From Corbicula japonica (taxonomy: Eukaryota; Mollusca; Bivalvia; Venerida; Cyrenidae): DNA of 64,000 nucleotides. The stretch is from assembly GCA_038501625.1 (NCBI GenBank), contig JAZAYU010000177.1, positions 1 through 64,000 of the forward strand, in the 5' to 3' direction. A model generated the notes under the pieces. That model was not told where the DNA came from. It saw only the letters and a list, made by a program, of their open reading frames with translations, and did not search any database. A program made the translations under genes and the position numbers. Shown here one piece after another: positions 22,501-33,094 of this stretch. Numbering within the stretch: position 1 is the first letter of the stretch; every line of letters starts with the position of its first letter.

Positions 22501-25500
22501 GCTTATCCTTTTTGTGCTAATGACTTCTAAAACCACTTTTCGAATGGTCGTGAAAAGGGAAACAGAATAATATTTTTAAGTTATTTCATCATTGCTTGTT
22601 CCACTAGTTACACTGTGTGGGACGTTTAATCACTATACAACTTTGATGACTACGAAAATGATTCAAACCACTAACAAACATGCACTTACAGTGATTCTGC
22701 TTGTATAATTAATAGATATTTGGTTTCAGTCGCAGAGTGGTTTATGTAGTTGACTCCTAATCCAGTTGCCCAGATTCGATTCCCAGGCGAGGACGCTATC
22801 GAAGTATGTTACATCAGATCAAGATTAGACGAGTTCTGGTAAGAAGCCTAGAGATACTAGATTGAAATCCAGCCACCCTCGCCACCTGAAAACTAGCTAG
22901 TTCTGTGATTATAAATATTTTTTGATGATTAATATTCAAACAGGCCGTAAATTGCAAAAAGAAGTTGCGTATCTTGTTGATGGAACGTTCCTATGCAGTC
23001 CAGCGCCTGTGTTTTAAATGATAAACGGAGCGCCGCACAGTATGTATGCCTGTCACCCATACACGACCCTGGTAGGCATCGAACTCACAACGGTGAAGGG
23101 CAAGTGATTCTCGGTCGGAGACCTTAACCATTTTTTCTTTCCACACAAATAGGCATCGGTAGTGGTAATCCCTGAAGCTTGGATCAATTCCGTCTAATTG
23201 CGGTCAAAAAACCTGCACATACGGACGCATGCACGGACGGGTGCCATTACTCCTCCGATGCCTATCGATGGAGATTATTAAGTGTACCACAGAGGTTTGG
23301 GTCGGGGGTCCTTATTCTATAGATGGTCACATTTCTACGTGATGGGTCATATTTCTACGTGTGAGGAGTCATAATATTATGACCCCCCAGTCATAATATT
23401 ATGACCGCGGAGTCAATATTTTATATTAAATAATGACCGGGGGTCACTTTACAACGTTACACCGGCATTCAATTCTTTGTCGACGTGGCTGCTTCAACAG
23501 CCATTCGAAAAAGCCGTAATATCAGGAATCATTCTGATATTTTCTGTATTAATGAGATTCTTTATGAGTGAAAATATAAGGATTGAATCGATATTTGATG
23601 GTTTTCATTAGGGTATGAAAAACAGTTAGATTGTTTAAAGTATGCGTGAAGCCCTTCCATACCAAAATAAAAACCATCAAATATCGATTCAATCCTTAAA
23701 TACGAACATGTCTATATTGATCGTCTATTAGCAATAATCACCATAAGAGTATTGGATAGCATTGTGAAGTGAACAGCAATGTTTCATGCGTCTGTAATGC
23801 ATTCCGTAAATAATTGCTTTTACCTATTTACAGTGAGATGATGTGTCTCAATAGCTCACCTAAAGTGATATCATAAATTTAGCATCATACATTTTAAGAG
23901 AACATAACTCTTTCTCTCACAAACTACGACACAATGTAACTTTTTTTGACAATTGATATAATAGCAAACCTGTCACATTTCTTACCAATAGTCTCAGTTA
24001 TAGTGTAGACAGATCCTGCCCAAGAACCGCCACACATTTCATTGGGGTTTCCGGCGCAACCATGACTACAGTCACTCTCTGGTAGCCTTTCGATATTCTT
24101 TAATGCTTGCCCACAGAAGCAATGATAAAAACTCTGTAAAATAAATGAAAAAAAAAATGAAAGAACTGTCTGCCTTATTTCGTACACTGGAAAATTACTT
24201 TAAAATCCCTAAAGTGCGAAAAATGTAACGCCATACTTGATAATTCAGAGGAAATGTATATGTTTCTGATAAATATTTGAATTCATCGGTAAATCAAAAT
24301 TTGGTATTTAAGGGTAAAAAGTCAATACATTGATTTGTCACTACGAAACACACACAGTTGATTACCATGTTTTCTAAAAGGATTTAGAACAACATTTTTT
24401 GAAGAACAAATGGTGTCTTAGCATGCATTTTTCATAATAGGTCAGTTTGTGTAAATATAGAATTGTAGAAAAAACTATCTATTAATAATATGTGAACTCA
24501 TGAATTTAATGTCTAACGAAAACCGTTTGAATAAACAATCGGGTTTGGGTTGGAGGGAAAAGGGAGGAGGAAGGTCGCATGGGGAAAGCTGTGAATTAGG
24601 ATTAACTCACCACTTGTTCCGTGCTATCAGCGTCAATACATGTAAGAAATGATAATCTTACAATCCATATCACATTTAACTAAAATATTTACACCCATTT
24701 TCATTCCGCTACGATAAAAGTCTTCAGACTTTAGACTGTTTCCGTTCAGCTTTGGAAAACATTTGGTCCTGGCGTGGCTACAACAACAGACGCACACAAA
24801 CGTTTGGTCTGCGCATACATGGAAGAAATTCTCCATAGTATATCGGTTAAAATTGAGAATATTTAGATGAGTGAATATTGAATTGAATTGATATTTAATC
24901 GCGTTTACCAGTTCACATTCTTTACGGAAATTAAGGGCTTGCCTTAAGTGGTGAGCTGGTAAAGTAAGTCTTTTTAATAAAATCTTTGTTCTGATTTTGA
25001 CAACGCGTATGAATGGGAATTCATCTGTAATATATCACTAGTTGTATACGTTATACACTCAACAAAAGTTCTAATTGGTCACTTTTTGTCCGTATTTTTT
25101 TTATTAAAAAAAGACATTGAATTCACTCTTTATTTATGATCAAATGGCACAACAGTCTTAAACATAAGCATTCATCTTGTAATAATTGATTTTGAAACAA
25201 TTTGGCAAGAGTTATCCTTAATTTTGCTAAAAATGCATTTCTTGCAGAAAAAGGTCAAACAAACAGAAATTTGCTCTTAATTCCTTGTTTTGATTTAATA
25301 GGACACCTCATTAGTAAGAAAAACAGATAACATGATTACTCAATTGTACATTTGTTTAAATAAACCACTTTCAAAGTATCCAATTTGAAAATTACCTCCC
25401 TTCAATTAAAGACTGTTTTAATTTTGACCCTACGGTATAGGTAAATGGTATTGGATTCATTTAAGAAAACAATCAATAATTATGTAAAAGACATTAGATA

Positions 25501-27647
25501 ATTGATTTCAAGACAAAACAGTTCTTTCCACAACCTCTCTTGGCGTAGGGAAGAAACGAAACTAGCATACATTGTACACATATGCAATTAATGACCAATT
25601 AGAAGTTTGGTTGAGTGTATACCAAAAATATATAAGGCTTGCTATTACACTTCCACACCGGAAGTTATGTGATAAATAATCTCATGCGTGAGACATTCTT
25701 TTAAGATACAAACATCAGAACGGAAAGTACCGGTAATCTGTTTTTCCGCAAAAACAGTTCACCCTCGGTGACCGATATTTCCATCTTCACTTCACACTCG
25801 TTCATGCAAGATAATATTGAAATGTTTTAATACCTCTGTTAGAAAGAATCACATGCCCTCGTTGATACAGAATTCATGGCAAATCTGCGAAGTCATGTTT
25901 GTCGTGACAATGTATGCACCATCCAAAGTTCGTTTTTCTTTTTTGTCTCGATAACAACCGAGGTACATGTTACTGACTGAGGACTGACATGCTATGAAAA
26001 AAATAAAGCGTAAAAAAGCATATAACATACCCAACCGTTAAAAAAGGAGATTAATGAAATTTTGAATCCATTTAGCATGATAGAATGGCTTTGAGCCAGA
26101 TATGTAAGCAAACGTGGAAACGAGAGAACACACTGCAATCTTTACAGTCACCATAAAATACGTAAATCAATATTTTTTAAAAACCTTTATCATCACCTTT
26201 ATTTAACAGGTCTAATCGGCAAAGAACATTTCCAGATTTGTTTAATATGTATTTCATATTTACAGACAAGAAAGCGACAGCAAAGTAAGGAAGAATTGTA
26301 AGATTATATTCCGTTCTGTTATCATTCCATATAACATCACCAATCTAACCGATTTCATTTTGTTTCCACTGCACCTTAAATACGAGGTACTTTTAATTAT
26401 AAAATCCAACTGAGTCTCGTGCCTTTTTTCCCCGATTGATTTATATATTTTAGTAATTAAAGACACAACATAATTTTATGTATACATATGCACACCAGCT
26501 ATTGGAAGACCTTGGGGTAAACCAAACTGTCCAAGTTAAAAACGGTCAAACTGTATAATCAAATGAGGTTAATTGCGTTAATTTCACTTAGATCATGACA
26601 GCTTTGTGATCCAGTAAAAAGACATGTACATTAACATTTGTCTACAGTGAATTCACGTGTAAACGTTTTTCGTGCATACTCAAACATCTTGAATATTTCA
26701 AACAAAAAATGTCCGAAAACAAAACAGTTTCGTTTCAGATTTCGTTAGAGGCGATCAAACAATAACAACCAGTCGAAGATTGTGCATTTGTTTCAGTAAT
26801 ACGCTATGAATTCAACTTACACGCGCGGCACACGAAAATGTTATTTTACTCATGCTTATCGTCACTAGAATTTCGCCAGAAACAACAACATATTAAACTT
26901 TGCCAACACGAAATGCACGATCGTGCTGGTTAATACTCGAAAATCGTATAACGTTACTACGGAAACGGATATCGGCATCGTTATTTTGTATAAAATTATA
27001 AAAAAAATCCGTTTAAAAGCGTAAGGCTTGTTTCTTCAAGACACAAGAAAATAATCGAATCGTCTCTTTCTATATTATTCTCATATGTATATATATTTTA
27101 GCGTCACATAAATAGACTCGCTTTAAAGAACTCGACTTGATTTCCTGTAGAATATAATCATCGGCAAATTAAGAGCATCGTGAAAATAAATAATAAATGA
27201 AATATAATAAAATAAAATAAATCTTATTAATAGCAAAACTAAGAAAAGGAATATCGACCTCGCCATTTTGTTTAAATTATAAAATAGTGCGTCCAAAAAA
27301 TGTACAAGATGTCTCTTTTAAACAAATACAAATAATTGAATTGTCGTTTTCAGTATCTTGGTCATCGCTACATTTTTAGCGACACTAGAATCAAAAGTTA
27401 AATTAAAAAAAATATCAATACTATTTGTTACGTTACCTGTTCCCTGTCGACTCAGTGCCTCAATCGTCTTGTTTAGCTCGCCTAGTTTTTCCATCATATT
27501 TCTTTGATCATTTTTAAGTCGAAATAAGTTTAGTTGTTGATCAAAGCATTTTTGAAGATCTGTTTCTGAACTGCAAAACACTCGAGCGACCATTATCGAA
27601 AAACAAATGAAAAAGTAAACTAAAATCGGCTTTAGCGGAAACGCCAT
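19458..27647 (-). CDS. Secreted two-WSC-domain protein gene (3' end not found, one nonsense codon)
   Basis: Five exons on the minus strand agree in phase: 27647-27437 (exit phase 1), 25991-25834 (1 to 0), 24133-23986 (0 to 1), 20916-20729 (1 to 0), 19593-19458 (0 to 1). Exon 1 gives a signal peptide and a short coiled coil; exons 2+3 and 4+5 each build one eight-Cys WSC domain. WSC domains are extracellular, carbohydrate-associated modules found in yeast cell-wall sensors, polycystin-1 and many mollusc secreted proteins. An in-frame TGA at 25849-25851 in exon 2 would truncate the product, so this may be a pseudogene, a null allele or a sequence error. Downstream exons (phase 1 entry) must lie below 19458 but none was recognised. 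Introns contain a LINE tail, foldbacks, a MITE and a SINE. Confidence 0.75.
19745..19920 (-). mobile_element. PLE-tail-like repeat fragment
   Basis: Antisense copy of the PLE tail core: GACACCACAAACAGTAAACG, GAGTTACCGC..CGGTCAGTAG and GGTTTAAACTGGGCC. It then departs into GGGTTCGAATCCAACC, which looks like a tRNA B-box and may come from an adjoining SINE. Confidence 0.45.
20030..20165 (-). mobile_element. tRNA-derived SINE, partial copy
   Basis: Minus-strand sequence has an A-box-like TTAGCTCAATTTGTTG and a B-box-like GTGCGAGTTCGCTCCC, diverged but colinear with the two copies at 28.4-28.9 kb. Lies in the intergenic/intronic space between the last two WSC exons. Confidence 0.65.
20273..20413. 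repeat. Foldback/hairpin repeat
   Basis: Two arms of about 65 nt read inward from AAGATCATAAAATGAGATTG and outward to TTTTATGATCTTG, with complementary GAGACTGG/CCAGTCTC and GGCTGAAATGG/CCATTTCAGCC words. A single arm recurs at 57160-57240, so this is a mobile hairpin (MITE-like) family. Confidence 0.65.
20729..20916 (-). CDS. WSC domain 2, first-half exon
   Basis: 188-nt exon between acceptor TTTGCAG and donor GAG|GTATTT. Encodes YEYLGCYFDNAERILDGAII, TTSSMTAKSCAQFCSIKGTR and FFATE: the Leu-Gly-Cys-Tyr opening, conserved Leu and Asp-Gly, and the Cys-x-x-x-Cys pair of WSC domains. Enters in phase 1 and leaves in phase 0. Homologous to 25834-25991 but intact where that exon has a stop codon (Arg codon CGA here). 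Confidence 0.85.
21150..21345 (+). pseudogene. LINE reverse-transcriptase C-terminus, 5'-truncated
   Basis: One frame reads KRWEDNIT-stop-WTGLKLSEAVKCAKDRDGWR, then GLIARTSVASLR. This is the conserved C-terminal tail of non-LTR retrotransposon polyproteins (Arg-Trp-x-Asp-x-Ile..Trp-Thr-Gly..Ala..Asp-Arg..Trp-Arg). One TAA interrupts it. It ends in GGTGAAGGTGAAGGTGAA, a short repeated 3' tail of the kind RTE/jockey-like LINEs leave. Inserted on the plus strand within a WSC gene intron; inactive. Confidence 0.7.
21708..22055. repeat. Foldback repeat
   Basis: Arms of about 145 nt (21709-21860 and 21912-22054) are diverged inverted copies: CTTCAACTTCGTCCTCTACG against the complement near TCGTAGAGGACGAAG, and TTCACAATTTATTGGACGT against ACGTCCAATAAATTGTGAA. 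The loop has GACGTCGACGAGCACG, which is then repeated directly at 22100-22137. A single-arm copy lies at 41095-41300. Confidence 0.7.
22735..22805 (+). repeat. tRNA-like SINE head
   Basis: GCAGAGTGGTTTATGTAGTT (A-box-like) and CAGATTCGATTCCCAG (B-box-like) lie at tRNA spacing, but the acceptor stem does not pair, so a functional tRNA gene is unlikely. Confidence 0.4.
23050..23135 (-). repeat. tRNA-like SINE head
   Basis: On the minus strand AATGGTTAAGGTCTCCGACC and TGTGAGTTCGATGCCTACC resemble Ser-type tRNA arms used by molluscan SINEs. Tail sequence not defined. Confidence 0.4.
23480..23700. repeat. Right part of foldback family with 29-bp-arm hairpin
   Basis: GGCTGCTTCAACAGCCATTC opens the segment, which ends in a hairpin with 29-bp arms (23577-23605 and about 23670-23698) containing GATTGAATCGATATTTGATG and its complement. 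The same arrangement is found at 41300-41552. Confidence 0.7.
23986..24133 (-). CDS. WSC domain 1, second-half exon
   Basis: 148-nt exon between acceptor TTTACAG and donor G|GTAAG. Encodes SFYHCFCGQALKNIERLPES, DCSHGCAGNPNEMCGGSWAG and SVYTITETI, with the typical WSC Asn-Pro-x-Glu-x-Cys-Gly-Gly motif. Enters in phase 0 and leaves in phase 1, so it can join either another WSC unit or a tail. Confidence 0.85.
24541..24564 (+). other. Potential G-quadruplex
   Basis: Four GGG runs with loops TTT, TTGGA and AAAA inside a purine-rich stretch (24541-24580). It lies on the non-coding strand of a WSC gene intron. Structure is predicted from sequence only. Confidence 0.4.
25056..25616. mobile_element. 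MITE with CACTCAACAAAAG TIRs and TA duplication
   Basis: Left end CACTCAACAAAAGTTCTAAT followed by TGGTCA, right end its diverged inverse (25591-25616), flanked by TA on both sides. 561 bp without coding capacity, inserted in the intron upstream of WSC domain 1's second exon. TA targets and size suggest a Tc1/mariner-dependent MITE. Confidence 0.75.
25834..25991 (-). CDS. WSC domain 1, first-half exon with in-frame TGA
   Basis: 158-nt exon, acceptor TTCATAG, donor GAG|GTATTA. Encodes NMYLGCYRDKKEKRTLDGAY, IVTTNMTSQICHEFCINEGM, then TGA (25849-25851), then FFLTE. In the paralogous exon at 20729-20916 the codon is CGA (Arg), so a single C-to-T change created the stop. Splicing at the nearby GTGATT instead would leave phase 2, incompatible with the next exon. 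Confidence 0.8.
27437..27647 (-). CDS. Signal-peptide and coiled-coil exon of WSC gene
   Basis: Starts at ATG 27645-27647: MAFPLKPILVYFFICFSIMV then ARVFC, a typical cleavable signal peptide. It is followed by a charged helical stretch (LGELNKTIEALSRQGT) that looks like a short coiled coil. Ends ACAG|GTAACG in phase 1; G joins CA of the next exon to make Ala. No TATA box is certain, although ACTTATAATC lies about 60 nt upstream. Confidence 0.75.
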
Positions 27648-28242
27648 GCTAATACACCGACTGAATGCTATACTGACAATTGAATTTAGGTTTCATACAG
27701 ACTGTTTGATTATAAGTTTTCTTTCGTTTAAATAGCCGAATTTGCAGTTTAAACTGGGAAAAATAAGCGATACACAACACGTCAAGGAAATTAATATACT
27801 TTAAATTTAGCTTTAAAAGGTTCACATTGCACGCAGAGGACTAAACTCGTTTCGTCCTAGCTTGTTCTGTCCTAGCTACTACTATCTGTCATCCGAGTTT
27901 TAAAATTGCTATTGTGGACGTAGCGACTGTAAAAATATCATTCGGTTTATCTGTTCAATGATGTTTAAGCACTGCTTACTTCTGGTAAAGGAAAACACCA
28001 GAATTTCTGCACACATGAGCTGACTTAATCCAGCTGAATTTGCTTTTAACGAATTGTGCTTTTCATATATTCGTTTATCAATCTGTAATTTTAAATATCT
28101 TATCGCAAGTCGTTTACGGCCGTTTATAAAAAGGATTCTAAATACAGTGCTTTTTCTCTTTATTTAAAATCCGTTTAATTTTTTTCTTATGAATATGGCG
28201 TAAATAATTGCGTGAGACCTTCATTTTAGTTGCGAGGCACAA
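27648..28242. other. Upstream region of the WSC gene
   Basis: Presumed promoter side of the minus-strand gene. AT-rich, no element recognised, no confident promoter motif. Confidence 0.35.
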
Positions 28243-28423
28243 TGTAACGCAGCATCGCCGCATAAAAATTTTTTGTTCGTAAATGCGGTGATTTTTCAAC
28301 GCACAAACAGATCGAACGTGTTTATGCGGCGACGCTTAACGCATAAAGCAGAAATTTCTTATATGCGGCGCAACTGTGCCTTTTTGCCGCATAAAAAGGA
28401 TTAATTTAACCACTTTTATAAAA

Positions 28424-28611
28424 TGATAGTGTCTCCATTTGGGAGCGAACCCGCATCGTCACGGCGACAGCGCCTAGCCCTGCATTTCCTGCGACGCAAC
28501 CAATTGAGCTAACCGGGACAACCCCAAAAAAGGTTGATCAGATAGCCCTGATATACGTAACAATCACTGCAAGACATCGGTAACAGGTTATTTTACTGAT
28601 AACAGTACTGA
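28424..28611 (-). mobile_element. tRNA-derived SINE copy
   Basis: Minus strand: GGTTAGCTCAATTGGTTGCG (A-box) and GCGGGTTCGCTCCCAAATG (B-box), preceded by a segment shared with the neighbouring copy that includes TTACCGATGTC. The two copies are about 250 bp apart in the same orientation, as if tandemly duplicated. Confidence 0.75.
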
Positions 28612-28672
28612 CTATATGTACGTGAGACTTTTTACGGCCGCCACACTGCACAAATAGCGCTACTGTGAATTT

Positions 28673-28866
28673 CAAATGATAGTGGCTCTAGCTGGGAGCG
28701 AACCTGCACCGTCACGGCGACAGCGCCTAGCTCTGCAATTCCTGCGACGCAACCAATTGAGCTAACCGGGACAACCCCCAAAAAGGTTAATCGGATAGCC
28801 CTGATATACGTTACAATCACTGCATGACATCGGTAACGGGTTATTTTACTGATAACAGTACTGACT
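28673..28866 (-). mobile_element. tRNA-derived SINE copy (tandem partner)
   Basis: Same organisation as 28424-28611, with GGTTCGCTCCCAGCTAGAG as B-box region. An open frame across it is only the translation of the SINE. Confidence 0.75.
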
Positions 28867-29110
28867 AAAGCTTAAAACAGAGCTCTAATATTTGAAGAAA
28901 ACGATGATGATGATGACGTTGATGGCGATAATATCCGTCTGTTTTGAAGTTTTATAAAAATGGCAGTCTCTTGAGTTGCATTTTATTCATTTGTTAAGGA
29001 AGCTGTTACCTGCTTTTTTATTGTTTCAGTAACAACAGAAATTGGCCCTTGATTAAGTCAAAGGATGCTCCTTTGCGGCGTTACACGGCGTCGCTCTACG
29101 AATTAAGCAG

Positions 29111-29912
29111 TTTTTTTTCGGCGTTAGCTGTCTAAGCTCACTTTTGACCTAGTTTTTCGACCAATGAAATATTGTAAATAAAACTTATTATGCAGCGGGA
29201 AAATCAAATAGATTATTTTGATTGGTTATTAGTGGGTCTCGTTAATGATTACCGTAACGATTTTTATATGTGTGTTAGTATTTACATGGCACTTATATGT
29301 TCGGGCATTTTCGGTTTTAAAAGCGATAATTGTATTGGAGAAAAAAGAATTTACGGTATAAATAACCAGTTAAGTCAATTGATGGCTTAAATACGATTTT
29401 ATATGGAATATTCATGGGTGTCAGGTAAACACTCGAGTACAATACACAGTGTAAAACGACAGAGAAGTGCAGATATTTCTGGTTCTTACTGGTTACTTTC
29501 TAGTTCCTTTGATACAATCATTGTTAATTTCAAGTCGAGAAATTCAAATCGCCTTGGTGTAGTGGTTGTCACACTCGCCTGTTAAGCGGAGGCCCCGGGT
29601 TCAATACTCGGGAGGGACACTTTTTTAAGTTAATTTACGTAAAAGTTGGTAGATTTCGCTCTTGTAACAAGTTGTTATTATTTTCATTTATTGTATTTTA
29701 ATAACATTTATTCACCATTCGTACTAACTCTACAAGAGTTATTTTATTGAAACTGAATAAATGTACAGTTAATGTTAGACATTCTTCTTTAATCGACGTA
29801 TTATCACTAGACGAAATTTTTGCACGCTCTTTATTTCTTTCTTTCTTATATATAAAAATGTTTTCCATCAACGCCGTTTATCTTTTTTTTAAAGATATTT
29901 CTTGTTCATATT
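29111..29912 (+). mobile_element. tRNA-headed interspersed repeat, copy 2
   Basis: Colinear with 16105-17000. Its internal tRNA-like part (about 29553-29622: TGGTGTAGTGGTTGTCACAC ... GGCCCCGGGTTCAATACTCG) is better preserved, with complete A and B boxes and a GTT triplet at the anticodon position. It ends in a CTTTTTT run that could stop RNA polymerase III. Confidence 0.6.
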
Positions 29913-30441
29913 GGGCGCAACTGCCTTTTTGCCACATATAGACTATTAACCATTTATTATAAAGCTTAAACACAGAGTTGTAATATTTGAAGAAAAGGCC
30001 GGTGATAACGTAGATGATGATGATGTCCGCCGGTTTCGAAATTTTTTAACATGGGAGTCTCCAGAGTTGTATTCTATTAATTGGTGTAGGAAGATCAATT
30101 GATTTTGTTCACATTTTAACTGATCTTACTAATAATTTGTCAGAATTTACCTATCTTAAAGTTTAGTTCAAAGCTTGGTTAAGTGGACACAAAAACCTCA
30201 ATTGGTTTAGTTCACAATTAAATCGACATTACTAATCTTTTTCAGAATGTACCTCTCTAAAATTCTGAGCAAACAAAACTAAGTCGATAGTAATTATATT
30301 ATATCAACTAGTATGTGTTTAAATTGTTTTATGCGGCAAAAGTGTGTTTTTTGCCACATAAAAAGTTATTTTTATGCGTTGAAAAACACCGTATAAACGA
30401 TAAAAAATGTTAATGCGGAGATGTTGTTATGTGGCGTTACA

Positions 30442-33094
30442 ACGCTGAAGCATCGAAAACACCCATAAACGCTTACGCAATCAAATTCTTAATTGTTTGT
30501 TTTTCGTCTGCTCCTGATTAGACCTTTTCATTATAATAAAATTCCACCGCTACATGCGGTAAAAGGCTTGATATTTTTAGCAGCCTTCATCAAAGACACA
30601 TTTTCTGTGCCTTAACTGGAAACAGACAGTGGGTTGTGCTAAACGACGCGACAGATACATTTTATATTGTTTTAGTATAACATGTTGGAATAAATATTAA
30701 AAGTAAAATAACATTTTCAAAGAGTTAAAAAAAATAAACACAACCTTAAAAGATTGATTTGTAAAAATTTTGATGGCACTGCTTTTTTTGGTTTGAGAGA
30801 TTTTGATATTGTTCTTGTTTATCTTTGACATAGCAATGACGAAAGGAGAAACGGCTTAAGTTCTTTAACTTAATTCAATTAATATAATGTTGTCTGATTG
30901 ATTATGATCCTCACTTTTCCTGTATTTAATTAAAAAGATACATAATTATGAATAATTTTAGCTTTTTACAAATAGATGTTGAAAACTAAGCTTTCAAAAT
31001 TACTAGATCATATTTGGTATCAAAATGTTTATTATTTTGAGAATAATACATCTTTGAAGAATGCAATTTAAAATAAACAAGTTTAAATAAATTTTAACTT
31101 AATGTATGATTATGTACTTTTTTGAAGAAAAAAGTCTTAATTTTCTTGTATAACTTTTGACACTTTCACAGCCTTAAGTATATTTTATCACCTATGGTTA
31201 GCGCTTTAACATTTGACAAGTGTCTAAAAGAGTTATTAACTTATCTGGCCCCAGAAAAAAGCAACAGTATAAAATATCCAAAACAGAAGTAGATGTTTAG
31301 CCATTGGAGAATTAAATTGTAAATACTTAATAAAGGGCCTCGTTCTAACTTTTTGAGGTTTTCTATTATAGGTCTGCCGCGCCATCGTTTTGTAGTGGAA
31401 AAACAGTTTTGGGCTATAACTGCATGCTTATAAAAGTATATGTTATTGATGCTAAGAAGAAAGTCATGCAAAAAGACAACGTCAACTGATGTTTAGCCGG
31501 AGATAGAATTCTTTATCCTAGAAAACGGTGTGGTGAAATATGGTCAAACATACGCTAAACGTAAGTTGTTGATTAGTGCAAAACTTTTGTGATGGAATGA
31601 AACTATGTTAGTACCATGACATTCTTAATAGAACACGCGATGTTTTCATAAGTTAAATGTTAAACCAAATAATTGTTCTTGTTTGTATCAGTTGAAAAAG
31701 CGTTAATACAAAAATGACCCTTGTACAACTGGCTACAATTGCCGCTTGCAAAACAGGAAGATTATGTTAGTTGAACAGGAAAACAATTCGTGTACAAACT
31801 GGAAAAAAAGGTTGCTTCTGTCGTAATTAGTGTTTAGCATGTAAACATTTGTTGCCAGACTGAATGATATAGAATATTTTCAATGCATTAGCTATTTTGG
31901 CATGAAAGAAACAGTACACGCAACAGAACGGTAATTGAACCCGACCCCATTCTTTTTTCACTGCATCAGTATTGTGCAATAGTTTTATATACTAATATTA
32001 AACGTAATAATCTACTCAGTTATTGCAGGTAATATCCCGAAGTTCTTGTTAAGAAAAGCGGTTTTAATTGTATGTGTGTTGTATAATTGTATTTCATAGT
32101 ACAGTACTACATTGTACCCCAAACGGTAAAAAGATTCGTTTTGCAGATCTGCTGTCTTGTAATGAGATTTTTGTTTCTTCTCTCTGCTGACAACTTGAAG
32201 GATGCATGACGGGCTATACATAAAATATAATTAACTTTAACACATGAAGTTTTTCATCAATCGTGACATTTTGTGGTAGTCAGGCCTTCGATTAATATTT
32301 GATTTAAATTTATCCTTTTGTTCTTCTTTCGGTTTATGCGTCAGACCACGTTTATCATATCTTAGACATTGCAATGGCTGTACCTACCGTTATTCATGTT
32401 TATGGAGTTCTAACTGGTAGAAGGAAATTAAAATTGAAATAATCATATCGTGTTTCATGTAGAAAATGCCCTATGTGGCCATTCCTGATATGCGTATTTC
32501 AATTATTTTTTGGATAAAAGTATTAGATCGAAAATGTATGACTCGCTGTAATAACAATCGCGTTTAACATAATTGAACAATTAATCTGGAAAAAGTCATT
32601 TAATATTAAAAATTAAACTTAGATATATGTATTTTGATTTTATTAAACTTGTTTATTAATTTTAGATAATCACATTATTCTTTTCTTTAATGTTAAACAA
32701 GTTTTTAATGTTTTAAAAGTAACAAGAAACCTTAAGGCATTTCCAATATTGGGTCTTATTATTAATTTTTTTATTAATTAATTAATTATTAATTGCGGAG
32801 GTATCAGAACAAGACGCAAACTGTGTTGTACGTTGCTCAAGACAAATGGCGTTAAGCTCTGAATCTCTGGTATAATATTTTAATTGACACATCTAATGAT
32901 CATTGTATATAACTGGCGCATGCATCTTCACACAGCTTACACTTACACATAACTGTGTCATGTACATGTATAATAGGCAGATATGTTTTGATCTTTGCAG
33001 CACACTAAATAAATTATTCAGGTGTCAATCGCTGTATCACTAATGACAAAAAATGTCTTTTCGGAATTCGAAAATCGACTGCAGTATGGTAATA
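30442..33094. other. Gene-poor AT-rich stretch
   Basis: No exon or element recognised over 2.6 kb apart from a TTAATTAATTAATTATTAAT run near 32772. Short open frames are without domain signal. Confidence 0.45.

Larger units (their letters stand above)
22138..23472. mobile_element. 1.3-kb TIR element with ATAATGACCCC subterminal repeats
   Basis: The ends are inverted copies: GCCGGTGTAACGTTGTAAAG plus TGACCCCC at the left, and its reverse complement at 23446-23472. Inside each end, words like ATAATGACCCC repeat four or more times, separated by TTTATA-rich spacers. Comparing with 41285-41300 shows the element interrupted the neighbouring foldback family. The interior has two tRNA-like stretches and no transposase, so it is non-autonomous. 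Confidence 0.7.
28243..30441. mobile_element. Composite 2.2-kb element with TGTAACGC ends
   Basis: The outer ends are diverged inverted copies: TGTAACGC..ATCGCCGCATAAAAAT..TTTTTCAACGC at the left and the complementary order at 30330-30441. ATGCGGC/GCCGCAT words recur just inside. The interior has been expanded by two SINE copies, a tRNA-headed repeat (29111-29912) and a duplicated stretch (28880-28990 and 29965-30090, sharing AATATTTGAAGAAAA). No transposase is visible. Confidence 0.5.

Noticed and set aside
29553..29622. Functional tRNA gene
   Set aside because: A and B boxes are present but acceptor and D stems do not pair properly and the segment is embedded in a repeated element; treated as SINE-like.
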